Shown: piece after piece, positions 52,783-61,178 of the stretch | How positions within the stretch are numbered: the stretch's first letter is position 1 | Layout of the letters: every line of letters begins with the position of its first letter | Assembly (NCBI GenBank): GCA_020636435.1 | Contig: JACJXX010000002.1 | Span: 620,001-684,000, forward strand | From: Lewinellaceae bacterium | GTDB taxonomy: Bacteria > Bacteroidota > Bacteroidia > Chitinophagales > Saprospiraceae | Direction: 5' to 3' | Length of the DNA: 64,000 nt | Translations under genes and position numbers: made by a program | Notes under the pieces: model-generated | Seen by the model: only the letters and a program-made list of their open reading frames with translations | Databases searched by the model: none | What the model was told of the DNA's origin: nothing

Positions 52783-54441
52783 CTACCCCACCTCCAGCAA
52801 CTCCCTTGCATTGGCGATAGCCGAATCGCTCGGCGGGCTCTGGCTCAGCATGGTGGCAATGGCGTGGATGCGTTCCTCCAGTTCCAGGTTGCGCAGTTCG
52901 GTGATCGTCCGCTCCTCTTTGATGCGTTTATAGACAAAGTAATGGACATCGGCCTTGGATGCAATCTGGGGAGAGTGGGTGATGGAAATGACCTGGTGTT
53001 CGTTGCTCAACTTGCGCAGGATATTGCCCATCTTCAGGGCAACATCGCCGGAAATGCCGGTGTCGATCTCGTCAAAGATCAGCGTCGGCAGCGGAATGGC
53101 GCTGGCTACCAGCGACTTGACCACCAGGGTAAGGCGCGACAGCTCGCCGCCGGAAGCCACATCCTTAATCAGTTGCATGCGGCTGCCCATGTTGGCGGCA
53201 AACAGGAAGTTGACCTCGTCGAAACCGGTGGGCCCCAGCTCCTCCAACTCGGTAAACTCCGCTTTGATCCGGGCATGTTCCATAGCCAATTGCCCCAGCA
53301 TCCGTTCCACTTCATTTTCAAAACTACCTACTACAGCGTGGCGGCGGCGGCTCATTTCTTCAGCTTGGGCCCGGAGGGATTGCTCCTGGTTGCGGACTTC
53401 CTTCTCCAGCGCATCGATCTCGGCGCTGAGGTCGCCTATGTCGTCGAGTTGCTTTTGCAGCTCGTCCTGTATTTTCAATAATTCTTCGACCGAAGCCACC
53501 TGGTGCTTGTTCTGCAGGCGGTAGATCATATCGAGGCGTTGCTGCACTTCCATGATTCGTTCCGGGTCGTGCTCCGTTTCTTCGGCAATGCCTTCAAACT
53601 CCTGAGACAGGTCGTTCAATTCCACCAGGACGCCGTCGAAGCGCTCGAAGAAACGCTCCAGGCGGGAGTCGAATTTCCGGATGCCTTTCAGGGCCTGGGC
53701 CACCTCTTCGAGTTGGCTGATCACGGACACCTCGCTTTCGCTCAGTTGCTGGAAAGCCGCCGCCAGCGTCTTTTTGATGTCCTCGGCGTTGGTCAGCCGG
53801 TTGAGTTCTTCCTCCAGCGCCTCCTGCTCGCCGGCCTTCAGCCCGGCGGCGTTGAACTCTTCGAGTTGAAAATTGAGGAAATCCAGCTCCTTGGCGGCGT
53901 TCTGGTTGCGGCGGGTAAGCTCCGCCAGGCGGCGGCGGCGGGCCTGATACTGGGTAAAGGCGCGCTGGTAGTCGCTCAAAAGGCTTTTATTGTCCGCCAG
54001 GGCGTCGAGCAGGCGCAGTTGAAAAGATATCTGGTGAATGTCGAGGTTATCGAATTGCTGGTGCAGGTCGACCAGGGTGGAGCTGATGTCCTGAAGGATA
54101 TTCAGGGTTACCGGCGTATCATTGACGAAAGCGCGCGATTTCCCGGAAGGGGTGATTTCCCGGCGGATGACCATATTGTCGTCGTAATCGAGGTCGTTCT
54201 CTTCAAAAAAAGCCTTTAAGCCGTATCGGCTGACGTCGAAATGCGCCTCCACCACACACTTGTTTTCCAGGTTGTAGAGCGATTTGATATCCGCCCTCTT
54301 GCCCATGATGAGCCCCAGTGCGCCCAGCAGGATAGACTTGCCCGCGCCCGTCTCTCCGGTGACAATAGTCAAGCCCCTGGAGAAATCCATCTCCAGTTTC
54401 TCAATTATCGCGTAGTTTCTTATCTGTAGGCTCTTGATCAT
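52783..54441 (-). CDS. recN: DNA repair protein RecN
   Basis: 552 residues, the typical RecN length. It starts MIKSLQIRNYAIIEKLEMDF with Walker A GETGAGKSILLGALGLIMGK, followed by long coiled coils. The second half has the signature LFAANMGSRMQLIKDVASGG then ELSRLTLVVKSL, Walker B PTLIFDEIDTGISGDVALKM and ISITHSPQIASKADVHYFVY. It is an SMC-like ATPase used in double-strand break repair. No LexA-type box was found in front of it. A short leader and a MITE-like palindrome lie upstream. Confidence 0.95.
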   Translation of the reverse strand: MIKSLQIRNYAIIEKLEMDFSRGLTIVTGETGAGKSILLGALGLIMGKRADIKSLYNLENKCVVEAHFDVSRYGLKAFFEENDLDYDDNMVIRREITPSGKSRAFVNDTPVTLNILQDISSTLVDLHQQFDNLDIHQISFQLRLLDALADNKSLLSDYQRAFTQYQARRRRLAELTRRNQNAAKELDFLNFQLEEFNAAGLKAGEQEALEEELNRLTNAEDIKKTLAAAFQQLSESEVSVISQLEEVAQALKGIRKFDSRLERFFERFDGVLVELNDLSQEFEGIAEETEHDPERIMEVQQRLDMIYRLQNKHQVASVEELLKIQDELQKQLDDIGDLSAEIDALEKEVRNQEQSLRAQAEEMSRRRHAVVGSFENEVERMLGQLAMEHARIKAEFTELEELGPTGFDEVNFLFAANMGSRMQLIKDVASGGELSRLTLVVKSLVASAIPLPTLIFDEIDTGISGDVALKMGNILRKLSNEHQVISITHSPQIASKADVHYFVYKRIKEERTITELRNLELEERIHAIATMLSQSPPSDSAIANARELLEVG

Positions 54442-54755
54442 ATATTGCTTTCCGCCTGATAAAAATTCTCGGCAAAGTTAATCGTTTTGATGATATGCCA
54501 CCCCATAAGGAGGGGGCAAATGTGGGTGGAATTGAAACCCCCGGCTTCAAATTTGAATCAATGGCTTTGGTTTTAACCCTAAAGGCCTGGCCTTTGCCAG
54601 GATTGGTGTACGCCCTGCGAAACCCGGCAGGCCAGAACATCCATGCGGCCGGGGAGATGGAAATGATTTAAACTTATTCTCCGGAAAACCATTATTTTGC
54701 CCGGTGGGAGGCGCTTCCCTCAGGAAAACTTTTTAAGCATAACCTGGCCGAGCCA
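54442..54755. other. Intergenic region upstream of recN
   Basis: 314 bases upstream of recN (which reads to the left) with no gene. It includes a CCACCCCATAAGGAGGGGGC palindromic stretch and AT-rich parts suitable for the recN promoter. Nothing else could be assigned. Confidence 0.5.
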
Positions 54756-54929
54756 GAACCAAGTGTCCTTAAACCGCAAAACCGCAAAACTGTAGAACCG
54801 CAGAACTCAAAATGTAAAAGGTGGCTCAACTGGGCGGCTCTTATGGGGCGGCCTACGTAGAGCTACTTTTACATTTGAAATTTAGAGTTTTGCATTTTGC
54901 GGTTTAAAAGCCCGTGGATACTGGGTTCC
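54756..54929. repeat. Long imperfect palindrome, MITE-like
   Basis: Nested inverted repeats: GAACCAAGTGTCC (54756-54768) with GGATACTGGGTTCC (54916-54929), CTTAAACCGCAAAA (54768-54781) with TTTTGCGGTTTAAAAG (54895-54910), and AATGTAAAAG (54811-54820) with CTTTTACATT (54866-54875). The arms together cover about 35 bases each. No flanking duplication was found and there is no gene inside. Confidence 0.65.
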
Positions 54930-55013
54930 AGCCATCTTACAAAAAATTCCTGCCACTTTTTGGCAGAAAATAATGATTAACGGACTAATAGTCTGTCAAC
55001 ACAACCTGCAAAA

Positions 55014-55496
55014 ATGAAAAAAATAGTCCTGTTCTCCGGTATTGCCCTCTTCTTTGCCGCCTGCCAAAGCGAGCCCGGCAATGGCCTCAAAGAAACCGAC
55101 CTGCTGGCCTATGGGATTCCAGTCGTCATCATGGCGCCCGACAGCGCCGCCATCAAAGCCGACGACCTGGGGGGAGGGCTGATCAAAGACGTAACCATTC
55201 GCGGGAAGGACAATTACAACGTTCAGGTATTCGCCACCCAGGCCCAAACCAGCGACCTGGCCAGGGTGAAGGCGGAACAACTGGCGGACGTAAAGAGCAT
55301 CCGCTATTTTCAGAAGGTCATCAATGAAGAGGAAGACGGCTTTATCTATCAAACGGCTATCGACAGCAGCAACATCAGCTATGGCTTCCGCTACATCGTC
55401 CTGCAGGGCGACCTGGAAATTACCTTCCAGACGGGGTTGCTGGGAACGTTCTCGCAGGAGGAGGTGGAAAGGATGTATGGAGCGGTGCAGCAGTGA
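55014..55496 (+). CDS. Lipoprotein of unknown function
   Basis: 160 residues. A lipoprotein signal (MKKIVLFSGIALFFAAC, Cys17) is followed by a soluble domain with a regular alpha/beta pattern (ETDLLAYGIPVVIMAPDSAA, GKDNYNVQVFATQAQTSDLA, ISYGFRYIVLQGDLEITFQT). It ends GTFSQEEVERMYGAVQQ. It looks like a real gene with a leader and terminator of its own, but I do not recognise the family. No operon partner is close. Confidence 0.65.
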   Translation: MKKIVLFSGIALFFAACQSEPGNGLKETDLLAYGIPVVIMAPDSAAIKADDLGGGLIKDVTIRGKDNYNVQVFATQAQTSDLARVKAEQLADVKSIRYFQKVINEEEDGFIYQTAIDSSNISYGFRYIVLQGDLEITFQTGLLGTFSQEEVERMYGAVQQ

Positions 55497-55503
55497 GGCC
55501 ACA

Positions 55504-55552
55504 AGGTTTGAGAACCTTTCGCGTATTCCCGCCTGGCAAGGTTCTTAAACCT
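55504..55552. repeat. Inverted repeat downstream of the lipoprotein gene
   Basis: AGGTTTGAGAACCTT (55504-55518) and AAGGTTCTTAAACCT (55538-55552) pair with one mismatch. This is the first of two hairpins after the lipoprotein stop; it lacks a T-run and may protect the message 3' end. Confidence 0.65.
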
Positions 55553-55565
55553 AAACCTGGCTACG

Positions 55566-55603
55566 AAAAAAGGCCTGCACCGCGCGGCGCAAGCCTTTTT
55601 TTT
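55566..55603. terminator. Bidirectional Rho-independent terminator
   Basis: AAAAAAGGC(CTGC) and GCAAGCC(TTTTTTTT) enclose a GC-rich loop. A-run and T-run on both sides let it stop transcription of the lipoprotein gene on the plus strand and of the small peptide gene on the minus strand. Confidence 0.75.
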
Positions 55604-55665
55604 AAACTCTTTCGTACATGTTAGACAGCCATGCGGCTAATCTTTTAACTTTTGGCGATTAAGAT

Positions 55666-55734
55666 TCACGATGCTTCGATCAACTCAAAGTTGAACAATA
55701 GCAGGATCAGTAGAAGAATGCCTAGAATGATCAT
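55666..55734 (-). CDS. Small hydrophobic peptide, 22 residues (proposed)
   Basis: A 22-codon reading frame: MIILGILLLILLLFNF then ELIEAS and TGA. The first 16 residues form one membrane helix and the rest is a short acidic tail. It is followed 63 bases later by a good terminator and preceded by a Bacteroidota-type promoter about 150 bases upstream, so the unit would be a message of about 310 bases. Similar tiny membrane peptides can be regulators or toxins. There is no strong ribosome-binding site (TTTAAATCTTGTCCC before the ATG), so translation is uncertain. Confidence 0.42.
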   Translation of the reverse strand: MIILGILLLILLLFNFELIEAS

Positions 55735-55885
55735 GGGACAAGATTTAAATGAAAAAAAAGGGTTCAGTAAATCCTACATTCTTCCCATTCGGAGTAAAGT
55801 GCCTGTTGTTCAAGTAAGCGTGTTTTGGATATGTTTGTGACTCACTTTACGCCTTAAGCATGTTTGTAAAAGAACATTTGTCGGG

Positions 55886-55916
55886 CAAATATACGCTAAT
55901 TATATTTAGCCTGCAA
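55886..55916 (-). promoter_or_regulatory. Bacteroidota-type promoter for the small peptide unit
   Basis: On the minus strand, TTG(C) at 55913-55916 is separated by 19 bases from TATATTTG (55886-55893), matching the Bacteroidota consensus TTG-N17-23-TAnnTTTG. Transcription would begin near 55879 and run into the terminator at 55603-55566. Confidence 0.5.
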
Positions 55917-56005
55917 GATGGGGCGGATGGTTTTATGGTTACACGGTATCATGGTTGCAGTGCGCCCATGAACCCGTGTAACCATATGACTCCACGTTGC
56001 CATGA

Positions 56006-56638
56006 TTAGAAGCTCGAAGCTCCATCATTAGCATCATTGTAGTTCTTCGTCACCTGATCCCAGTTGATCACGTTCCAGAAGGCGCCGATATAATCGGGGC
56101 GGCGGTTCTGATAGTTCAGGTAGTAGGCGTGCTCCCAGACATCGAGGCCGAGGATGGGGGTGCCTTTCTTGTCGGCGACGTCCATCAGCGGATTGTCCTG
56201 GTTGGCGGTGGAGGTAACAAAAAGCTTGTCTTTCTTATCCACGCAGAGCCATGCCCAGCCGGAACCGAAGCGGGTGGCCGCAGCGTTGGAAAATTCTTCT
56301 TTGAACTTGTCGAAGGAACCGAAATCGCGAGCGATGGCCTTGTGGATGTTCATGCGCTCGGAGGGCTGGCCGCCGCCGTTCGGCGACATGACCTCCCAGA
56401 ACAGCTTGTGGTTCCAGTAGCCGCCGCCGTTGTTCCGCACTGCGGTAGAGTACTTCGATACATGAGCCAGAATAGCTTCGATCTTCATCTTTTCCAGCTC
56501 CGTGCCGGCAACAGCATCGTTCAGCTTGCTGGTGTACCCGGCGTGGTGTTTGGTGTGGTGGATTTCCATGGTGCGTGCATCGATATGAGGTTCGAGTGCA
56601 TCATAAGCATAAGGCAGATCGGGAAGTTTAAAAGCCAT
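56006..56638 (-). CDS. sodB: Superoxide dismutase, Fe/Mn type
   Basis: 210 residues, the usual length, no signal peptide. The family opening (FKLPDLPYAYDALEPHIDAR, TMEIHHTKHHAGYTSKLND) and metal-binding Asp and His in LDVWEHAYYLNYQNRRPDYI are present. Metal preference (Fe, Mn or both) cannot be fixed from sequence here. It converts superoxide to peroxide and oxygen in the cytoplasm. It appears to be transcribed alone. Confidence 0.94.
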   Translation of the reverse strand: MAFKLPDLPYAYDALEPHIDARTMEIHHTKHHAGYTSKLNDAVAGTELEKMKIEAILAHVSKYSTAVRNNGGGYWNHKLFWEVMSPNGGGQPSERMNIHKAIARDFGSFDKFKEEFSNAAATRFGSGWAWLCVDKKDKLFVTSTANQDNPLMDVADKKGTPILGLDVWEHAYYLNYQNRRPDYIGAFWNVINWDQVTKNYNDANDGASSF

Positions 56639-57040
56639 AATATGGATCTTTTGATTATTAAGGAATGGTTTTTCTGTTTTTCAATACAACGTTCTCTTAA
56701 ATAATAAGTTTACGGCCAGGGTGAGCGCCAGGGGCGCTTTCTTGTATTTTTTTCTAAATAGCCGTATGGCCCCCGCCAAAGAAAGGCCGCCCGGCTCTCA
56801 TTTTCTACCTTCAGGCCAGGATTTTTCAACCTTCATGCTGTACCTTTAGGGCGGTGAAAGCTATTCGCCGAAGTCCGAACGATGGACAGAAGTTGCCTTG
56901 GGGTGTACGGTGTACGGGCTCAGCTGTAGCAGAAGGGAGGGTGTACGGGCTCGCCAGAACCGCGGCAGGAAACCCCATTGGCTATCCAACCGCAAAACAA
57001 TAACCGTAGTGAAACTATCAAAATGATTAATCCATAACTT
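56639..57040. other. Intergenic region with GTGTACGG-type repeat
   Basis: 402 bases between divergent genes (sod and the BNR-like secreted protein). It includes TTGTATTTTTTTCTAAAT on one side and two GGTGTACGG(TGTACGG)GCTC stretches at 56902-56955, which recur in the tandem repeat at 60334. No gene is visible in it. Confidence 0.55.
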
Positions 57041-58783
57041 ATGACCCTCAACCGCCCTACATTGATCGCGCTTCTTCTTGCCTCTCATTTCGCTTCCGCC
57101 CAGGTGAAAGTTCCGGAAAGGCTGATATTCCCCTCTCCTTACGAGATGGAGGATTATGCGGAATACCCGGAGGATGCCTACCTGCCGGTATCGAGAGAGA
57201 GCATGGAAACTTCGCCGGCTTATCGGATTTCAGGCCCGTCTTTCACGGCGGTTCAGGTGAACATCAACCAAGCCGGGGAGAATATGTTGGGAGATGCCGC
57301 CAACGAGCCTTCCATTTCGGTAAGCCCGGTTGACCCTTCGCTTATGGTCATCGGCTGGCGGCAGTTTGACCAGGTCAGCAGCAATTTCCGGCAGGCCGGC
57401 TTTGCTTATTCGGAAGACGCGGGGTTGAACTGGGTCTTTCCCGGCGTCATCGAACCCGGCGTTTTCCGTTCCGACCCGGTGCTCGGCGTCGATAGCGATG
57501 GCACCTTTTACTACAATAGCTTGACTGCAGTGGGCAGTGAATTCTCCTGCGATGTTTACAAGTCGGCCGGCCTTGGGGCATGGGATGTAGGCACAGATGC
57601 CTTCGGAGGCGATAAACAATGGATGGCCATCGACCGGACGGGGGGGGAAACCGATGGCAATATTTATGCCTATTGGAATCAAAATTTCACCATTTGCCCC
57701 GGAGGGATGTTCACGCGGTCGACCGACAAGGGGTTGAGTTACGATGATTGCGTGACGGTGCCGCAACAACCAGTCTGGGGTACGTTGGCAGTTGGGCCCG
57801 AGGGGGAAGTATATGCCAGTGGCATTTCAAATACCGGCAGGCTGATGGTAGCCAAATCATCCAATGCAGGCAATCCGGATGAGGCGCTCGCCTGGGACTT
57901 TGCCACGGAAGTAAACCTTGACGGCCTGCCGGTGGCCTTTTCCGACCCCAATCCTATGGGCCTGCTCGGGCAGGTTTGGATTAGCGTAGATCATTCCGAA
58001 GGAGCTACCCACGGCAACGTGTATTTACTCTGTTCGGTTGGCCGTTTTTCCACCCCGGATGTGCTGGATGTCATGTTTGCCCGCAGTACGGATGGGGGCC
58101 TTACCTGGAGTGATCCAGTAAGGATCAATGACGATAGCGATCCGGCCGCCTACCAGTGGTTTGGCACCATGGCGGTGGCGCCCGACGGGCGCATTGACGC
58201 AGTGTGGCTGGATACGCGCGACGATCCGGGCGGGTTCCAGTCCTCCCTGTACCACTCCTTTTCTATCGACGGCGGCCTCAGCTGGAGCGCCAACGAGCAG
58301 CTGTCGGAATCATTCGACCCTCAGATTGGCTGGCCAAACCAGGCTAAAATGGGCGACTATTTTGATATGATGTCCGACGCAAATGGCGCCCACCTGGCCT
58401 GGGCCGCCACCTTCAACGGCGAGCAGGATGTCTATTATGGGTTTATTCCGTTTGATAAGATGGTGAGTACAGAAGAACCCAGGGTAGAAGAAAAGCCCCT
58501 GTTTTCGCTGGCGCAGAATTTCCCCAATCCGTTTGGCGGTTCTACTTCGATTACCTATGCTTTGAGAAAAAAAAGCAGGGTCATCCTGGAAGTGTTTAAT
58601 AAGCTGGGCCAACGAGTGGCACTACTGGAAAACGGAGAAAGGCCGGCCGGCGAATATACGCTGGCCTGGGACGGGCGAGGCGATCAGGGAAGACCATTGC
58701 CTGACGGAGCCTATTTTTACCGCCTGACCGTCGGAGAGCGGGATGCGGCAACCAAGCGCATGGTGTTGATGCAAGGAAAATAG
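57041..58783 (+). CDS. Secreted BNR/sialidase-like propeller protein with sorting domain
   Basis: 580 residues with a signal peptide (LIALLLASHFASAQ). The middle is a sialidase-like propeller with Asp-box-type turns (GFAYSEDAGLNWVFPGVIEP, ARSTDGGLTWSDPVRINDDS, YHSFSIDGGLSWSANEQLSE), without obvious catalytic residues for sialic-acid cleavage. The end (FSLAQNFPNPFGGSTSITYA, VILEVFNKLGQRVALLENGE, PLPDGAYFYRLTV) is a FlgD-like type A sorting domain. It should be exported by the type IX system and may bind a surface or extracellular polymer. Confidence 0.87.
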   Translation: MTLNRPTLIALLLASHFASAQVKVPERLIFPSPYEMEDYAEYPEDAYLPVSRESMETSPAYRISGPSFTAVQVNINQAGENMLGDAANEPSISVSPVDPSLMVIGWRQFDQVSSNFRQAGFAYSEDAGLNWVFPGVIEPGVFRSDPVLGVDSDGTFYYNSLTAVGSEFSCDVYKSAGLGAWDVGTDAFGGDKQWMAIDRTGGETDGNIYAYWNQNFTICPGGMFTRSTDKGLSYDDCVTVPQQPVWGTLAVGPEGEVYASGISNTGRLMVAKSSNAGNPDEALAWDFATEVNLDGLPVAFSDPNPMGLLGQVWISVDHSEGATHGNVYLLCSVGRFSTPDVLDVMFARSTDGGLTWSDPVRINDDSDPAAYQWFGTMAVAPDGRIDAVWLDTRDDPGGFQSSLYHSFSIDGGLSWSANEQLSESFDPQIGWPNQAKMGDYFDMMSDANGAHLAWAATFNGEQDVYYGFIPFDKMVSTEEPRVEEKPLFSLAQNFPNPFGGSTSITYALRKKSRVILEVFNKLGQRVALLENGERPAGEYTLAWDGRGDQGRPLPDGAYFYRLTVGERDAATKRMVLMQGK

Positions 58784-58805
58784 AAAGGATTCGCAACCAT
58801 TATTA

Positions 58806-58909
58806 GGTGGGCGTGATGCTTTTCCCGTAAAAACACAAAATCCGCACTTACCTTTCGTGGAATTTCGTGTTTTTGTGTTTTAGTGGCGAGAAAAGGCATT
58901 ATGCCCTCC
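58806..58909. repeat. MITE-like element, family C copy 2 (degenerate)
   Basis: About 104 bp with ends GGTGGGCGTGATGCTTTTC and GAAAAGGCATTATGCCCTCC, inverted and closely similar to the ends of the element at 61037-61169. The interior has a further stem (AAAAACACAAAAT / TTTTTGTGTTTTA). No clear target duplication remains. Confidence 0.6.
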
Positions 58910-58936
58910 GTTCAGTTATAAACAATTTTACTCAAC

Positions 58937-60319
58937 ATGGAATATAGAAAAGAAAAAGACAGCCTCGGCTACGTAGATGTGCCCGCCGACAAATACTGGG
59001 CGGCCCAAACCCAGCGCTCTTCCGAAAACTTCAGGATCGGCGGCCACCGCATGCCGGAGGAAGTAATCCGCGCCTTCGCCATCCTCAAAAAGGCGGCCGC
59101 CTTGACGAACCTGGACCTCGGCGTCCTGGAAAAAGAAAAAGCCGATGCCATGGCCCAGGTTTGCGATGAGATACTGGCCGGCAAACTGGAGGATCAGTTC
59201 CCCCTGGTGGTGTGGCAGACCGGCTCCGGCACCCAGTCCAACATGAACGTCAACGAGGTGGTGGCCAACCGGGCCCACGTGCTGCATGGAGGCAAGCTTA
59301 CGGACGAGAAGAAGTTCCTCCATCCCAACGACGACGTCAACAAATCGCAGTCCTCCAACGACACCTTTCCTACGGCCATGCACATCGCCGCCTATAAGAT
59401 ACTGGTGGAAACCACCATCCCCGGCATCGAAGCGCTGCGGGACACCCTGAAGGAGAAGTCGGAAAAATATATGGACGTGGTCAAGATCGGCCGCACCCAC
59501 TTCATGGATGCCACGCCGGTGACCGTAGGCCAGGAGCTTTCCGGCTACGTGGCGCAACTGAACCACGGCCTGCGGGCCATCCGCAACAGCCTGCCCCACC
59601 TGGCGGAACTGGCCCTGGGCGGCACTGCCGTCGGCACCGGCCTGAACGCGCCGAAGGGTTACGATGAAAAGGTAGCCGCCAAGATCGCCGAGCTCACCGG
59701 CCTGCCCTTCGTGACTGCCCCCAACAAGTTCGAATCTCTGGCTGCCCACGACGCCATCGTCGAATCCCACGGCGCCCTGAAGACCGTGGCCGTCTCCCTG
59801 ATGAAGATCGGCAACGACATCCGAATGCTGGCTTCCGGCCCGCGCTGCGGCATCGGCGAGCTGATCATTCCCGCCAACGAACCAGGCTCTTCCATCATGC
59901 CGGGAAAGGTAAACCCCACCCAGTCGGAAGCCCTCACCATGGCCATGGCTCAGGTGATGGGCAACGACGTGGCCATCAACATCGGCGGCATGACCGGCCA
60001 GTTCGAACTCAACGTCTTCAAACCCCTGATGATTTTCAATTTCCTCACTTCGGCCCGCCTCATCGGCGACGCCTGCAACAGCTTCAACGAACACTGCGCC
60101 GTGGGCATCGAGCCCAACTACAGCCGCATCAAGGAAAACCTCAACAACTCGCTGATGCTGGTCACCGCCCTCAATACGCACATCGGCTACGACAAGGCGG
60201 CGGAAATCGCCAAGAAGGCGCATAAGGAGGACAAGACGCTGAAAGCGGCGGCGATGGAACTGGGGTATCTGACCGAGGAGCAGTTCGATGAGTGGGTGAG
60301 GCCGGAGGGGATGGTTTAG
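58937..60319 (+). CDS. fumC: Class II fumarate hydratase
   Basis: 460 residues, standard length, no signal peptide. It has the fumarase/aspartase superfamily signature GSSIMPGKVNPTQSEALTMA and other conserved parts: QTGSGTQSNMNVNEVVANRA, KIGRTHFMDATPVTVGQELS. The opening VPADKYWAAQTQRSSENFRI is typical of class II fumarases. It hydrates fumarate to malate in the citric-acid cycle. A 33-base tandem repeat begins just after its stop. Confidence 0.95.
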   Translation: MEYRKEKDSLGYVDVPADKYWAAQTQRSSENFRIGGHRMPEEVIRAFAILKKAAALTNLDLGVLEKEKADAMAQVCDEILAGKLEDQFPLVVWQTGSGTQSNMNVNEVVANRAHVLHGGKLTDEKKFLHPNDDVNKSQSSNDTFPTAMHIAAYKILVETTIPGIEALRDTLKEKSEKYMDVVKIGRTHFMDATPVTVGQELSGYVAQLNHGLRAIRNSLPHLAELALGGTAVGTGLNAPKGYDEKVAAKIAELTGLPFVTAPNKFESLAAHDAIVESHGALKTVAVSLMKIGNDIRMLASGPRCGIGELIIPANEPGSSIMPGKVNPTQSEALTMAMAQVMGNDVAINIGGMTGQFELNVFKPLMIFNFLTSARLIGDACNSFNEHCAVGIEPNYSRIKENLNNSLMLVTALNTHIGYDKAAEIAKKAHKEDKTLKAAAMELGYLTEEQFDEWVRPEGMV

Positions 60320-60333
60320 GAGGAGTATTGCCT

Positions 60334-60508
60334 GTGTACGGTGTACGTGCCGGCAGGGGGCTGTGGGTGTACGGTGTACGTGCCGGCAGGGGGCTGTGGG
60401 TGTACGGTGTACGTGCCGGCAGGGGGCTGTGGGTGTACGGTGTACGTGCCGGCAGGGGGCTGTGAGGTGTACGGTGTACGTGCCGGACAGGGGGCTGTGA
60501 GGTGTACG
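60334..60508. repeat. Tandem 33-bp repeat, five units
   Basis: Units of GTGTACGGTGTACGTGCCGG plus CAGGGGGCTGTGG repeat exactly for four copies, then one changed copy and a partial one. The core GTGTACGGTGTACG also occurs singly at 52710-52760, 56902-56955 and 60599-60618. Each unit contains two GTAC tetranucleotides. The minus strand gives an open frame with a repeating PPAGTYTVH peptide, but this is a by-product of the repeat. Confidence 0.93.
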
Positions 60509-60827
60509 GGCTTTGGACGGGCTTCCTTCAGGTGGCCCGTAAAAAAGATAAAACGGTAGCTGGGCAGTGTTTGGTGTACGAAGCCAAGTAGGAGCACGGT
60601 GGTGTACGGTGTACGTGCCTTGTGGGAACCTGTGGGCGTAGGATGTACGGGATGGCGATAATATGCCTTGGCGGCCTTTGGGCCTAAAGGGCCATGCTTT
60701 GGATAAGTTTCAACAAGAACGCGTTTGAAAATCGCAACCAAACGCTGGAAGGGCTTTCACAACTCTGGGGTTATTGAAATAGTTTGTAAATTAGGCAAGT
60801 GATTAACCAGGAAGCAAAAAACTAAGG
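60509..60827. other. Intergenic region after the 33-bp repeats
   Basis: 319 bases with partial copies of the GTGTACGGTGTACG unit (60599-60618), a GGCCTTTGGGCCTAAAGGGCC palindromic stretch near 60674 and an AT-rich leader before the small gene at 60828. No gene is visible. Confidence 0.5.
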
Positions 60828-61034
60828 ATGGGAGAATCCAGAATATACGATATCGCGGACATACACGAAGATGTGCTTGAGTTTTTGTTGAACTTTCGGG
60901 AAGAGAAAGAGCGGCAGGATTTTTATTTTTTGTTGCGCCCGGATGATTCTGAAAGAAACCACGAAGCTTTAAAAAAAGGATGGTGGTTTGGTGGGAATGA
61001 AACATTCCTCAATTTATTTTTTGCAATATACTAA
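60828..61034 (+). CDS. Hypothetical 68-residue protein
   Basis: A short reading frame: MGESRIYDIADIHEDVLEFL, LNFREEKERQDFYFLLRPDD and EALKKGWWFGGNETFLNLFF. It has normal codon use, an ATG and a coherent acidic amphipathic sequence, so it may be real, possibly the N-terminal module of a longer family that is truncated here. Its stop codon lies in the 11-base target duplication of a MITE, whose two copies let the original frame end at the same place, so the insertion itself did not cut it. I do not recognise the family. Confidence 0.5.
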   Translation: MGESRIYDIADIHEDVLEFLLNFREEKERQDFYFLLRPDDSERNHEALKKGWWFGGNETFLNLFFAIY

Positions 61035-61036
61035 CT

Positions 61037-61169
61037 GAGGGGTGGGCATAATGCCAATTTAGAGCTTTGATCCACCCCCTAACCCCCGCCAGCGGGGGAC
61101 ATTTTCCCGAGTTTAGCCGTGCGTCGGGGGGTGGAATTTATAGGTAAAAACCCATTATGCCCACTCCTC
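61037..61169. repeat. MITE-like element with 11-bp target duplication, family C copy 1
   Basis: A 133-bp element with terminal inverted repeats GAGGGGTGGGCATAATG (61037-61053) and CATTATGCCCACTCCTC (61153-61169), one mismatch in 17. It is flanked by the perfect direct repeat ATATACTAACT (61026-61036 and 61170-61180). Inside, CCACCCCC and GGGGGTGG also pair. There is no gene. The perfect duplication argues for recent insertion, between two converging genes. Confidence 0.85.
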
Positions 61170-61178
61170 ATATACTAA

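Noticed and set aside
58928..60223. A 431-codon minus-strand frame over fumC
   Set aside because: Antisense shadow of fumC; long opposite frames occur where third positions are mostly G or C.
60316..60741. A minus-strand frame with repeating PPAGTYTVH peptide
   Set aside because: The repeat is a translation of the 33-base tandem array; codon choice is fixed by the array and there is no signal or family match.
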